Of a stretch of DNA of 64,000 nt, positions 1-6,842 are shown one piece after another (the stretch's first letter is position 1; every line of letters starts with the position of its first letter). The stretch comes from Bacillus sp. SD075 (GTDB lineage Bacteria; Bacillota; Bacilli; Bacillales; DSM-1321). The position numbers and the translations under genes are program-made. The stretch spans positions 1 through 64,000 of the forward strand of contig NZ_JADILK010000020.1 in assembly GCF_017355165.1 (NCBI RefSeq), read 5' to 3'. The notes below the pieces were generated by a model that was given only the letters and a program-made list of their open reading frames with translations, made no database searches and was not told the DNA's origin.

Positions 1-29
1 ACAGATGAGATCTGTCAGGGCTTTTTTTA
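1..29 (+). terminator. Right half of a terminator cut by the window edge
   Basis: ACAGAT-GAG-ATCTGT is followed by CAGGGC and seven T. This reads as the inner stem and right arm of a rho-independent terminator whose left arm (expected GCCCTG) lies just outside the window. It would serve a plus-strand gene to the left. The missing arm is inferred. Confidence 0.45.
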
Positions 30-1208
30 GGTTAATTCCTTTTTGACCTTACCGTACTTTCCTCCGCCCCCCACTTCAAAAGAAAGCGTTCCTTTTCTTG
101 CAGAGTCTATGTAGACCGCCAATTTTTCAGGAACGATTTCCATGAGCTGTTCAAGCGTGACTTCATGAAGGATATTCATCTCTGTTCCAAAAGCCTCCAG
201 CAGTCTTTCCATGGATTTAGGTCCGAGTCCTGGGATGAAATCGAGTGGTACTTGATGGATATATGGCGGCCTTTCCCTTCCCTCTCTTCCTCCCATCTCG
301 GAAATGGAGAGTTCTTCGATCCTGGACGATACCCCTTTAATAATGGATCTATTACCACATTCGGGACATTGTTCACTATCCCTTAATACCTGTTGTAAAC
401 AGCCTGAACATACGGTTTGATGATACTTCCCCAATAAGGGGTTCAATCCATAATTAACGGTCACCTTACGATCCCCTTTTTCTTTAAGGGCTTTTGCCAG
501 CTCATTGAAACTTGGTTCTTCAAGCAGGACTTTTTGATATTCACGAGCGATTTTCCCAAGCGAATGCGCATCGGAATTTGTCACGAATACATAGGAGTCC
601 AACTCCCCGATATCCTTGACCATTTCTGTATCCGAACTTAAACCAAGTTCGATGGCATCAATTAGCTTTGGATCGAACACTTCTGTCAGACTGGATCTCA
701 CCCCTTTTCCATACAAGCTTTTAAATGGGGTGAAAACATGTGCCGGGATAAACAGGCCGCCCAAGGACTTCACCATTTTTTGCAGCGTTCTTCCATCACA
801 ATAAATCCTTTGAGAGCTCAAGGTGATATTTTTAACATGTCCGCTCATCCATGAAGAAAATTCCTTCATCGCTTTTAAAGTGGGAAAATAGGCGAGGACA
901 TGGATCGGTCCATTACAATGCTGATCATAAATTTCAATCTCCGAGCCTGGAATGATGGTTGTATTCTTGTATTGAAGTCCGCCTTCAATCTTTTCCTTGA
1001 TTTCGCCAACCAGAATCCCTGCTTCGATCTCTTCGATAATTTCAGGAGAATGGCAATCGATTATCCCGATTAGATCAAGACCCTTCCTTTCACTTGCCGC
1101 TTGAAGCACATTGCTGAAGGTTAACGTTTTAGCACCGGTTATTTTAACGGCCCTTCCGCTTCTCGTTCTTCCTATGTGGATATGCAGGTCTGCGTAAAAC
1201 TCTTTCAT
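27..1208 (-). CDS. yqxK: Endonuclease Q family protein (PHP domain, YqxK)
   Basis: A 393-residue protein with a PHP-type metal-dependent domain: DLHIHI at residues 7-12, a His near 157 and SDAH at 212-215. Next comes a CxxC-x10-CxxC zinc ribbon (Cys267, 270, 281, 284) and a C-terminal helix-hairpin-helix (FIPGLGPKSMERLL, about 324-337). This PHP plus zinc ribbon plus HhH order is that of endonuclease Q, which nicks DNA 5' of deaminated bases (hypoxanthine, uracil). B. subtilis YqxK belongs to the same family. It starts directly after nudF stops (same strand, no gap), so the two are probably co-transcribed. A repair role is known from the family; activity here is inferred. Confidence 0.85.
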   Translation of the reverse strand: MKEFYADLHIHIGRTRSGRAVKITGAKTLTFSNVLQAASERKGLDLIGIIDCHSPEIIEEIEAGILVGEIKEKIEGGLQYKNTTIIPGSEIEIYDQHCNGPIHVLAYFPTLKAMKEFSSWMSGHVKNITLSSQRIYCDGRTLQKMVKSLGGLFIPAHVFTPFKSLYGKGVRSSLTEVFDPKLIDAIELGLSSDTEMVKDIGELDSYVFVTNSDAHSLGKIAREYQKVLLEEPSFNELAKALKEKGDRKVTVNYGLNPLLGKYHQTVCSGCLQQVLRDSEQCPECGNRSIIKGVSSRIEELSISEMGGREGRERPPYIHQVPLDFIPGLGPKSMERLLEAFGTEMNILHEVTLEQLMEIVPEKLAVYIDSARKGTLSFEVGGGGKYGKVKKELT

Positions 1209-1760
1209 TTATGATGTCATCACCTTTTTCAACTGCAGATACTGAACTGCATAAGCCGTTTTGGCGTCCAGGATCTTCCCTTCATCCAGGTAAGTTTGAG
1301 CTTCCTCCAACGTGAGTTCAAGCATCTCGACAAATTCATCTTCATCCAGTGGGGCCGCATTTTCTTTCTTTTTCAAATTGTGGGCTACATACAAATGGAC
1401 CAATTCATCGGCGAAACCTGGGGATGTATAGAAGGATATGATGTGCTCCATTTTTTCACATTCATAACCTGTTTCCTCTTCCAGCTCCCGTTCAGCCGAC
1501 AGAACCGGTTCTTCCCCTTTTTCCAGCTTTCCTGCAGGAATTTCCACCAAGCTTCTCTCCAGCGCTTTACGGTACTGTTCAACCATGATGATTTTATTTT
1601 CTGCCGTGAGAGCTATGATGGCAACCGCTCCCGGATGTTTAATTATTTCACGTTTACCCGTTTTCCCATCAGGAAGCTCTACATCATCCACTTGCAGGCT
1701 GATTACCTTCCCTGTGAAAATTTTTTCCGAAGACAGCGTTTTTTCTTCAAATTTTTTCAT
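1209..1760 (-). CDS. nudF: ADP-ribose pyrophosphatase (Nudix hydrolase)
   Basis: A 183-residue Nudix hydrolase that cleaves ADP-ribose to AMP and ribose 5-phosphate. The Nudix box runs from about residue 78 to 100 and includes RELEEETG at 91-98. I chose the ATG at 1760: a Shine-Dalgarno AGAGGAG lies 8 bases upstream. A possible GTG three codons earlier (1769) overlaps that ribosome site and is unlikely. yqxK follows without a gap. The 5' region is shared with the divergent mciZ homologue. Confidence 0.9.
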   Translation of the reverse strand: MKKFEEKTLSSEKIFTGKVISLQVDDVELPDGKTGKREIIKHPGAVAIIALTAENKIIMVEQYRKALERSLVEIPAGKLEKGEEPVLSAERELEEETGYECEKMEHIISFYTSPGFADELVHLYVAHNLKKKENAAPLDEDEFVEMLELTLEEAQTYLDEGKILDAKTAYAVQYLQLKKVMTS

Positions 1761-1777
1761 CCTGACCACTCCTCTGT

Positions 1778-1806
1778 TCTAATTGCAGCATGATTCCTCA
1801 TACATT
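1778..1806 (+). promoter_or_regulatory. Candidate sigma-E promoter of mciZ
   Basis: TCTAATT (1778-1784), a 14-base spacer, then CATACATT (1799-1806). The -10 matches the mother-cell sigma-E consensus CATACA-T well; the -35 matches about 5 of 7 positions of KMATATT. The start of transcription would fall about 24 bases before the mciZ ATG. B. subtilis mciZ is sigma-E dependent, which makes this assignment plausible. Inference. Confidence 0.5.
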
Positions 1807-1835
1807 TTACCATAATAGAGATGGAGGGCGATTTA

Positions 1836-1997
1836 ATGAAAGTTTACGTATTGGAAAAAAGCGTTACTTTATCCGGGAAGAGTTGGGAAATACTTCAAAA
1901 ACTAAAACAATTACAAAATCAATATGTCTATATCAATGATTGGATTGCCGACATACATGATCAGGTGCCGTCCACTCCTTTAAAGCGGATCAAGTGA
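1836..1997 (+). CDS. mciZ: MciZ-like mother-cell inhibitor of FtsZ
   Basis: A 53-codon gene starting at ATG 1836, with GGAGGG 7 bases upstream. The protein begins MKVYVLEKSVTLSGKSWEIL and continues with a KLK and a YINDWI motif. From memory, the 40-residue B. subtilis MciZ has the same skeleton: MKV, GK-WEI, KLK and DWI at matching spacing. MciZ binds FtsZ and blocks Z-ring formation in the mother cell during sporulation. This version carries about 13 extra C-terminal residues (HDQVPSTPLKRIK) that are rich in Pro and basic residues. It lies divergent from nudF and 56 bases ahead of yqkF. Identity rests on motif recall, not a search. Confidence 0.75.
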   Translation: MKVYVLEKSVTLSGKSWEILQKLKQLQNQYVYINDWIADIHDQVPSTPLKRIK

Positions 1998-2053
1998 ATT
2001 CTTTGAGTGAAATGGATTTCTCCTTTACAATGAATGTAAGGGGAGTGGATAAC

Positions 2054-2962
2054 ATGAAAAAACGCAGACTAGGAAATTCAGACTTGATTGTTTCTGAAAT
2101 CGGGCTCGGATGCATGTCATTGGGGACTGTTGAAAATCAGGCATCCGAAATCATACAGGCCGCTTTAGATGAAGGAATCAATTATTTTGATACTGCTGAC
2201 TTATATGATTTCGGTATGAATGAAGAAATCGTCGGAAAAAATGTAAAATCGGTCCGCGATAAGGTATACATAGCCACCAAGGTCGGAAACCGCTGGAATG
2301 AAAATAAAGATGCCTGGAGCTGGGATCCATCTGGCGCTTATATTAAAACGGCAGTAAAAGATAGCTTAAAGCGATTGGGGACTGATTATATTGACCTTTA
2401 TCAGTTACATGGCGGCACCATTTCAGACAATATCGGAGAAACGGTAGAAGCATTTGAAGATTTGAAAAAAGAAGGCTATATCCGATATTATGGAATTTCC
2501 TCGATTCGTCCGAATGTAATCAGGGAATTCACTGAAAAGTCTGAGCTTGATTCCGTGATGATGCAGTTTAATCTACTTGACCGCCGCCCAGAAGAGTGGA
2601 TGTCCCTTCTGGACAATAAACAGATCAGCATCATCGCCCGTGGCCCCCTTGCCAAAGGGCTGCTTAGTGAAAAAATGCTTAAAAAGGCAAATGAGAATGG
2701 ATACCTTGACTATAGCTATCACGAACTTAAAGATTTGCTTCCGCAATTAAAGGACAAACTTTCTGATAGGAAGTTGAATGAAACGGCACTTCAATATGTA
2801 TTGTCCCATCCTAGCGTCGCTACCGTTGTACCAGGAGCAAGTTCAGTACAGCAGCTTCGTGAGAACTGTCAGGCAGCTAATAGTCCTTCTCTCTCCAAAG
2901 CCGAATTGGATATCTTGAAGCAGTTGACCAAAGCGAGCAAATATGAAAGTCACCGGGATTAA
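2054..2962 (+). CDS. yqkF: Aldo/keto reductase (YqkF-like)
   Basis: A 302-residue NAD(P)H-dependent aldo/keto reductase of the (beta/alpha)8 fold. The catalytic tetrad is visible: Asp46 and Tyr51 in DTADLYDFG, Lys76 in ATKVG and His119 in YQLHG. I chose ATG 2054, which has AGGGGAG about 9 bases upstream. An in-frame ATG at 1994 lacks a ribosome site and overlaps the mciZ end. The physiological substrate is unknown. A hairpin terminator follows at 3017. Confidence 0.88.
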   Translation: MKKRRLGNSDLIVSEIGLGCMSLGTVENQASEIIQAALDEGINYFDTADLYDFGMNEEIVGKNVKSVRDKVYIATKVGNRWNENKDAWSWDPSGAYIKTAVKDSLKRLGTDYIDLYQLHGGTISDNIGETVEAFEDLKKEGYIRYYGISSIRPNVIREFTEKSELDSVMMQFNLLDRRPEEWMSLLDNKQISIIARGPLAKGLLSEKMLKKANENGYLDYSYHELKDLLPQLKDKLSDRKLNETALQYVLSHPSVATVVPGASSVQQLRENCQAANSPSLSKAELDILKQLTKASKYESHRD

Positions 2963-3016
2963 AAAGAATAGAATAGAACATGACTAAATGTTTCAAAGAA
3001 ATATCAAGATGACCTT

Positions 3017-3063
3017 TAGGCTGCACTATCGCCGTTTAACCAACGTGATAGGCAGCCTTTTTC
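3017..3063 (+). terminator. Terminator after yqkF
   Basis: An imperfect stem, AGGCTGC-A-CTATC paired with GATAG-GCAGCCT, followed by a short T run. It sits 55 bases after the yqkF stop. Confidence 0.7.
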
Positions 3064-3136
3064 CGTTCCATCGTTTTTTCGCCTTTCAAGTTTCCCATCA
3101 CTCCAATCCCTAGCAATTCAATTTCAATCTTTTTCA

Positions 3137-3176
3137 TTGGACATCCCAAAATTAATATTGTACAATTCAATTGTCC
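3137..3176 (+). promoter_or_regulatory. ohr promoter with OhrR operator
   Basis: A -35 TTGGAC (3137-3142) and -10 TACAAT (3161-3166) are separated by 18 bases. The -10 is embedded in a perfect inverted repeat ACAATT-C-AATTGT (3162-3174). B. subtilis OhrR binds the same TACAATT-AATTGTA type of site at ohrA. The position, over the -10, explains repression by exclusion of polymerase. Confidence 0.82.
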
Positions 3177-3208
3177 ACAATTAAAATAAAAATGTAAGGG
3201 AGAAAAAA

Positions 3209-3637
3209 ATGATGACAAAAACATTATTTACAACGTCTGTAACAGTTGATGGCGGAAGAGAAGGAACGGCAATTTCTGCTGACGGCAACTTCACGGTTGA
3301 TATCGCGATGCCTGGTACACCAAGGGCTAAACAGATGCCTGAAGCATCTAATCCGGAACAGCTTTTTGCAGCTGGATATGCTGCATGTTTTGATAGTGCT
3401 TTGCAATCAGTTGGTAAAATTGAGCGCGTTTCCTTCGATTCCAAAGTCACCGCAAGCGTCAGTCTATTGATGGGTGAGATGCATCAGTACAATTTAGCTG
3501 TAACTTTGGCTGTGAAGGGGTCCGGGGTCGACCTGGAGACATTCGAAACCCTTGTTCATAAAGCGCATCAAATGTGCCCTTATTCAAAAGCAATCAATGG
3601 CAATTTGGACGTCGCCTTTGAAATAGATGTAGATTAA
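3209..3637 (+). CDS. ohrA: Organic hydroperoxide resistance protein
   Basis: A 142-residue Ohr/OsmC-family thiol peroxidase that reduces organic hydroperoxides. The two redox cysteines are Cys60 in AACFDSAL and Cys123 in QMCPYSKA, and PRAKQMPEASNPEQLFA is the family signature. Two adjacent ATGs (3209, 3212) follow AAGGGAG. It is controlled by the OhrR operator just upstream. Its regulator gene ohrR lies convergent, across an intergenic repeat. A- or B-type paralogy cannot be settled, so the symbol is by regulation. Confidence 0.88.
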   Translation: MMTKTLFTTSVTVDGGREGTAISADGNFTVDIAMPGTPRAKQMPEASNPEQLFAAGYAACFDSALQSVGKIERVSFDSKVTASVSLLMGEMHQYNLAVTLAVKGSGVDLETFETLVHKAHQMCPYSKAINGNLDVAFEIDVD

Positions 3638-3666
3638 CGGACCTTCTTCGTGAATATCCGACAAAA

Positions 3667-4004
3667 AGACGCTTGGGGTTACCAAGCGTCTCAGACTGTA
3701 GACAAACTCGAAGAAAAGCGAGTTTGCCTGCAGTTTTTTTATTAAAAAAGTTGCAGTTGGTTTCAGGAAATCACATCCCTTTCCGCCGACTGTCTGCCAA
3801 CCCTCATCGTAGCAAGCGCCTGTGGGATCCCATTCGGCAGGAGTGCCTCAAATTTCTTCAATCTAGTAGGGTTTCATTCCATAAAGAAAGGTAAAAATTT
3901 TATGAAGGATAACCAAGTCTTCTTTTATAATCACGGTTCGGGGCGAGCCCATTCGGAATCTCCTTTTGTTGCAAACTCAGACGCTTGGGATTGCCCAAGC
4001 GTCT
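3667..4004. repeat. Interspersed repeat, copy 1, bracketed by locus-specific hairpins
   Basis: The space between ohrA and convergent ohrR holds no gene. It opens with hairpin AGACGCTTGG/CCAAGCGTCT (3667-3691) and closes with nearly the same hairpin (3979-4004). Between them is a roughly 220-base core (3695-3910) shared with 33445-33670. The core starts with a strong hairpin, ACTGTAGACAAACTCG (3695-3710) against CGAGTTTGCCTGCAGT (3719-3734), followed by seven T. A segment with CCTTTCCGCCGACT and AAGCGCCTG follows. The core hairpin would terminate ohrA; the last hairpin faces ohrR. Confidence 0.75.
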
Positions 4005-4009
4005 CTTTA

Positions 4010-4450
4010 CTAAAATTCCTGTAATGTTTTCAATAGTTGGAGCAGCGAAGCTTTTAAATCCTCAACCACCTTCTTATCTTCACCCGACATAGCCGAAATG
4101 CGATCGGGAATGAAACAGGCCTCTACCTGTAAACCAAGTCCCTTTTCCGTCAGCTTAATCATGACAGACCGTTCATCTTTAATGGAACGTTCACGGATAA
4201 TCAAGCCATTCTGCTCCATTCGTTTCAACATGGGGGTGAGCGTTCCTGAGTCGAGGGCAAGGAGCTCCCCTAGTTTTTTCACTGTAAGTGTATCCTGTTC
4301 CCATAATAGAAGAAGAACAAGATATTGAGGATATGTCACTTCGAGTTTATCAAGCAGCGGTTTATATTTCTTCGTCATTTCCCTTGAACTTGCATAAAGC
4401 AGGAAACATAATTGGTCTTCCAGTACTTTTTCTATTTTACTTTGCATCAT
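4010..4450 (-). CDS. ohrR: Organic peroxide-sensing repressor OhrR (MarR family)
   Basis: A MarR-family winged-helix repressor of about 146 residues. Starting at ATG 4450, the sensing cysteine falls at position 15 (LCFLLYASSRE), as in B. subtilis OhrR. The recognition region follows: VKKLGELLALDSGTLTPMLKRM, then the DERS wing. In the family, oxidation of Cys15 by organic hydroperoxide releases DNA. Two ATGs (4450, 4447) follow a GGTGAT ribosome site; longer upstream starts have no support. The target operator is at 3161 in front of ohrA. Confidence 0.9.
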   Translation of the reverse strand: MMQSKIEKVLEDQLCFLLYASSREMTKKYKPLLDKLEVTYPQYLVLLLLWEQDTLTVKKLGELLALDSGTLTPMLKRMEQNGLIIRERSIKDERSVMIKLTEKGLGLQVEACFIPDRISAMSGEDKKVVEDLKASLLQLLKTLQEF

Positions 4451-4565
4451 ATCACCAGCTAATGAGTAGTCCATCCAATATGAAAGCATATCGAACGTAT
4501 CTTTAATATAATCGTTATACTTTATAAAATAAAGGACTATCGGCAAGGAATGGTTTTTCCTGAAC

Positions 4566-4602
4566 AGAAAAAGGGAGCCAGTCCTCTTAAAACGGCTCCC
4601 TT
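4566..4602 (-). terminator. Terminator after yqkE
   Basis: Stem AAGGGAGCC (4571-4579) paired with GGCTCCCTT (4594-4602), with a T run on the minus strand directly after. It lies just past the yqkE stop. Confidence 0.75.
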
Positions 4603-4606
4603 CTCT

Positions 4607-4867
4607 TCATTTATAGTTCTTCCAGTTCAGATTGCTTTCACCTAATAATTCTTCGAATGATTTATTCTTCTCCCGCCGCTTTCTTTCTTCGCGTTTTTTT
4701 TCTTCTTCCGCTGCCCTTTTCCCTTGTTCAGCCTCATTAAGTTCCTTTTGCTTTTGACGAAGCTGGGACATGATATCTTGATTGATCATATCACCAAGTT
4801 TCAATGAAGATGAATCTTTATCTTTGCTTTTGCTTTGATTTTGATTTCGCTGCTGTTTCTTTTTCAT
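4607..4867 (-). CDS. yqkE: YqkE-like small charged protein
   Basis: An 86-residue, very polar protein. It has a basic Gln/Asn/Lys N-terminus, the segment SLKLGDMINQDIMSQL, a Lys/Glu/Arg-rich helix of about 35 residues likely to form a coiled coil, and a short SFEELLGESNLNWK tail. It resembles B. subtilis YqkE (DUF3886); function is unknown. The ATG at 4867 follows AGGGGGG by 8 bases. An earlier in-frame ATG (4888) overlaps that ribosome site. It is divergent from yqkD. Confidence 0.75.
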   Translation of the reverse strand: MKKKQQRNQNQSKSKDKDSSSLKLGDMINQDIMSQLRQKQKELNEAEQGKRAAEEEKKREERKRREKNKSFEELLGESNLNWKNYK

Positions 4868-4998
4868 CCTTAAAACCCCCCTGGCCATTTATGAAATTAT
4901 TATATCACGACTGCCGTTTTCCTCGTCATGGTTTTCAAACAGTGTTTTCCCATTCCCCTCATGGTAAAATAAAGAAAATCAACCAAGGAGGACCCTTC

Positions 4999-5898
4999 AT
5001 GAAGAAATGGTGGTTTACACTGGCTGGAATCCTATCGTATATCATCGGCGTCGGCATTTACTTTTCCAATCGGATCATGTACATGAAAAAGAAGGAAGAT
5101 GATTTTATCCAGAATCGTGAAATCCTGGCTAAACGCCTGATCACGGAGGATTTTGATAATCTGCCTAAAACGGAAATTTGGGTATCGTCACCATCCGGAT
5201 ATTCCTTGAAATGCTTGTTTATCGAACCGCATGATACCAATAAGTGGGTGGTCATTTCCCATGGCGTGACGGAGAACAAAGTCAATTCGATTAAGTACAT
5301 GAATATTTTTCTTAAGCGGGGCTTCAATACCATCATTTATGACCACCGCCGGCATGGGGATTCCGGTGGCAAGACGAGCAGTTATGGACATTATGAAAAA
5401 TTCGACCTGAAGGCCGTAATCGATGAATTGAAAAAACGTAAAGGTGCTGACCTTCATATTGGCATCCATGGAGAATCCATGGGGGCCGTAACCCTGCTTT
5501 TATATGCCGGGATGCTTGAAGATGGTGCTGATTTTTACATTGCCGACTGTCCATTTTCAAACTTCGAGGATCAAATCAAACACCAGCTTAAGCATGTAGT
5601 CCCACTTCCCTCTTGGACGGTATTTCCACTTGGGCGTACGTTCATCAGACTCCGTGATGGATATTGGACCAATGAAGTATCCCCAATCGATTATATGAAA
5701 AATATCCGAAACCCCGTGCTCTTCATCCATAGTGAAAATGACAGTTTCATTCCCGCTTCCATGACAGCGGAATTATATGCAGCAAAAGAGGGCCCAAAGC
5801 AGCTGTACATCGCTAAAAAAGGGGCCCACGCTCAATCTTATAATGAAAATCCAAAAGAATATGAAGATCAAATCGATCAATTTCTAAAACTTGTCTGA
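4999..5898 (+). CDS. yqkD: Alpha/beta hydrolase YqkD, membrane-anchored
   Basis: A 299-residue alpha/beta-hydrolase with one N-terminal membrane segment (about residues 4-23). The catalytic triad can be read: Ser160 in GESMG, Asp248 in HSENDSF and His277 in KKGAHAQ. The oxyanion region is near SHGVTEN. Start ATG 4999 has AAGGAGG 9 bases upstream; the upstream in-frame extension has no ribosome site. The substrate is unknown; esterase or acyl-peptidase activity is possible. The membrane anchor suggests work at the membrane surface. Confidence 0.85.
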   Translation: MKKWWFTLAGILSYIIGVGIYFSNRIMYMKKKEDDFIQNREILAKRLITEDFDNLPKTEIWVSSPSGYSLKCLFIEPHDTNKWVVISHGVTENKVNSIKYMNIFLKRGFNTIIYDHRRHGDSGGKTSSYGHYEKFDLKAVIDELKKRKGADLHIGIHGESMGAVTLLLYAGMLEDGADFYIADCPFSNFEDQIKHQLKHVVPLPSWTVFPLGRTFIRLRDGYWTNEVSPIDYMKNIRNPVLFIHSENDSFIPASMTAELYAAKEGPKQLYIAKKGAHAQSYNENPKEYEDQIDQFLKLV

Positions 5899-5904
5899 AA
5901 AGAA

Positions 5905-5936
5905 AAGAGAGAGGGTATCCAAGATTCCCTCTTTGG
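5905..5936. terminator. Weak hairpin between yqkD and yqkB
   Basis: AGAGGG and CCCTCT arms surround a short loop, with purine/pyrimidine runs on both sides. It sits between two convergent genes and could end either transcript; on the minus strand it is followed by a T-rich stretch. Confidence 0.4.
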
Positions 5937-5942
5937 CTTCAT

Positions 5943-6263
5943 TTAGATCTTATTAAAATAGCTCATCCTCGGATTTAAGATTTGATTCGGACTTTTTAAT
6001 TGAAAGCTGTTCGCTTCCGGAACAAAGTCTATTTTCATGACTTCATCAAGAAAAATCATTTTTGATTTTTCTACATATAGAGGAATTCCGTTTGTTTCCA
6101 CTTTTTCGGTACCTTCCTCAGGTTCGTTGACCCACCATAGCGCCGTTACACCACTTACCACGCAGCCACAGCCATCAGTATCATATTTCAACTGTAAATA
6201 CCCTTGTCCCTGTACCTTATCGGCTATTTTCTCAGCCGCTGTTTCCGTCCATTCAATATACAT
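5943..6263 (-). CDS. yqkB: HesB/IscA-like protein YqkB
   Basis: A 106-residue protein of the iron-sulfur biogenesis (HesB-like) fold. Its most marked segment is LKYDTDGCGCVVSGV, where a CGC pair replaces the usual three spaced cysteines of A-type carriers. It matches B. subtilis YqkB from memory. I chose ATG 6263, with GGGAGG about 8 bases upstream, over a longer frame reaching 6347. A role in Fe-S assembly is inferred from the fold only. Confidence 0.8.
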   Translation of the reverse strand: MYIEWTETAAEKIADKVQGQGYLQLKYDTDGCGCVVSGVTALWWVNEPEEGTEKVETNGIPLYVEKSKMIFLDEVMKIDFVPEANSFQLKSPNQILNPRMSYFNKI

Positions 6264-6445
6264 GATTGCACGCCTCCCGATGTCTTTGCATTCCCCCATT
6301 ATAAACGATAAAAACGCTTCTGTTAAAGAAACTGCCTCCTTTTGCAAGATCAGCCCATACGAAAATCACATTCTTCATTGACCGTGCTAACAAAAGCTGA
6401 TTCTCTTATGTCACGTGATTCCTTTCATCACGATGTCATTTCGAA

Positions 6446-6478
6446 AATGAAGGGCTGCCCCTTGGGAACAGCCCTTCC
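6446..6478 (-). terminator. Terminator after the YolD-like gene
   Basis: Stem AAGGGCTG (6450-6457) with CAGCCCTT (6469-6476). A weak T-rich tail lies on the minus-strand side. Confidence 0.55.
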
Positions 6479-6483
6479 GCTCA

Positions 6484-6816
6484 TCATTCCATTATCCTTA
6501 CATCCGCTATATCGGAAAGCCTGATATAGTGAGCCTGCTCAAACCGATCAACGATGTGAAGCTTTTGGCTAAGCTCATTATAGTAATGGATCCTGCCGAT
6601 TAACAGCTGATACCGATTTCCATCATAATGAGCAATTGTGACCCCCTTTCTTTCCTCCATCGCTTCCCCCATTACCGCATTCATTTCTTCCAGTTGCTGC
6701 TCATCCAGGATGCGCCTCGTTTCATAGTCATCTTCCACCACCCAATCCCGCAGCATCTTCACATGCTCAGGCAACATCATCGATGTCCATTTGATACGGC
6801 CGCGATCACGAATCAT
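6484..6816 (-). CDS. yqjX: YolD-like protein (YqjX)
   Basis: A 110-residue YolD-family protein. It starts MIRDRGRIKWTSMMLPEH, the usual N-terminal signature, and ends with a beta-rich region (YQLLIGRIHYYN, IRLSDIADV). YolD proteins are encoded with UvrX/UmuC-type polymerases on mobile elements and chromosomes and are thought to assist them. Start ATG 6816 follows AAGGGAGG. It lies 26 bases behind the polymerase gene, so it is in the same SOS operon. Confidence 0.85.
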   Translation of the reverse strand: MIRDRGRIKWTSMMLPEHVKMLRDWVVEDDYETRRILDEQQLEEMNAVMGEAMEERKGVTIAHYDGNRYQLLIGRIHYYNELSQKLHIVDRFEQAHYIRLSDIADVRIME

Positions 6817-6842
6817 TCTTTTCCCTCCCTTCAAAGTCACCC

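Noticed and set aside
1296-1793. 165-codon plus-strand frame inside nudF
   Set aside because: Antisense shadow of a clear Nudix gene; composition is Phe-rich as expected from the reverse of Lys/Glu codons.
3036-3450. Minus-strand frames over the ohrA promoter and 5' part
   Set aside because: They run antisense through a clear ohr gene and its operator; no ribosome site.
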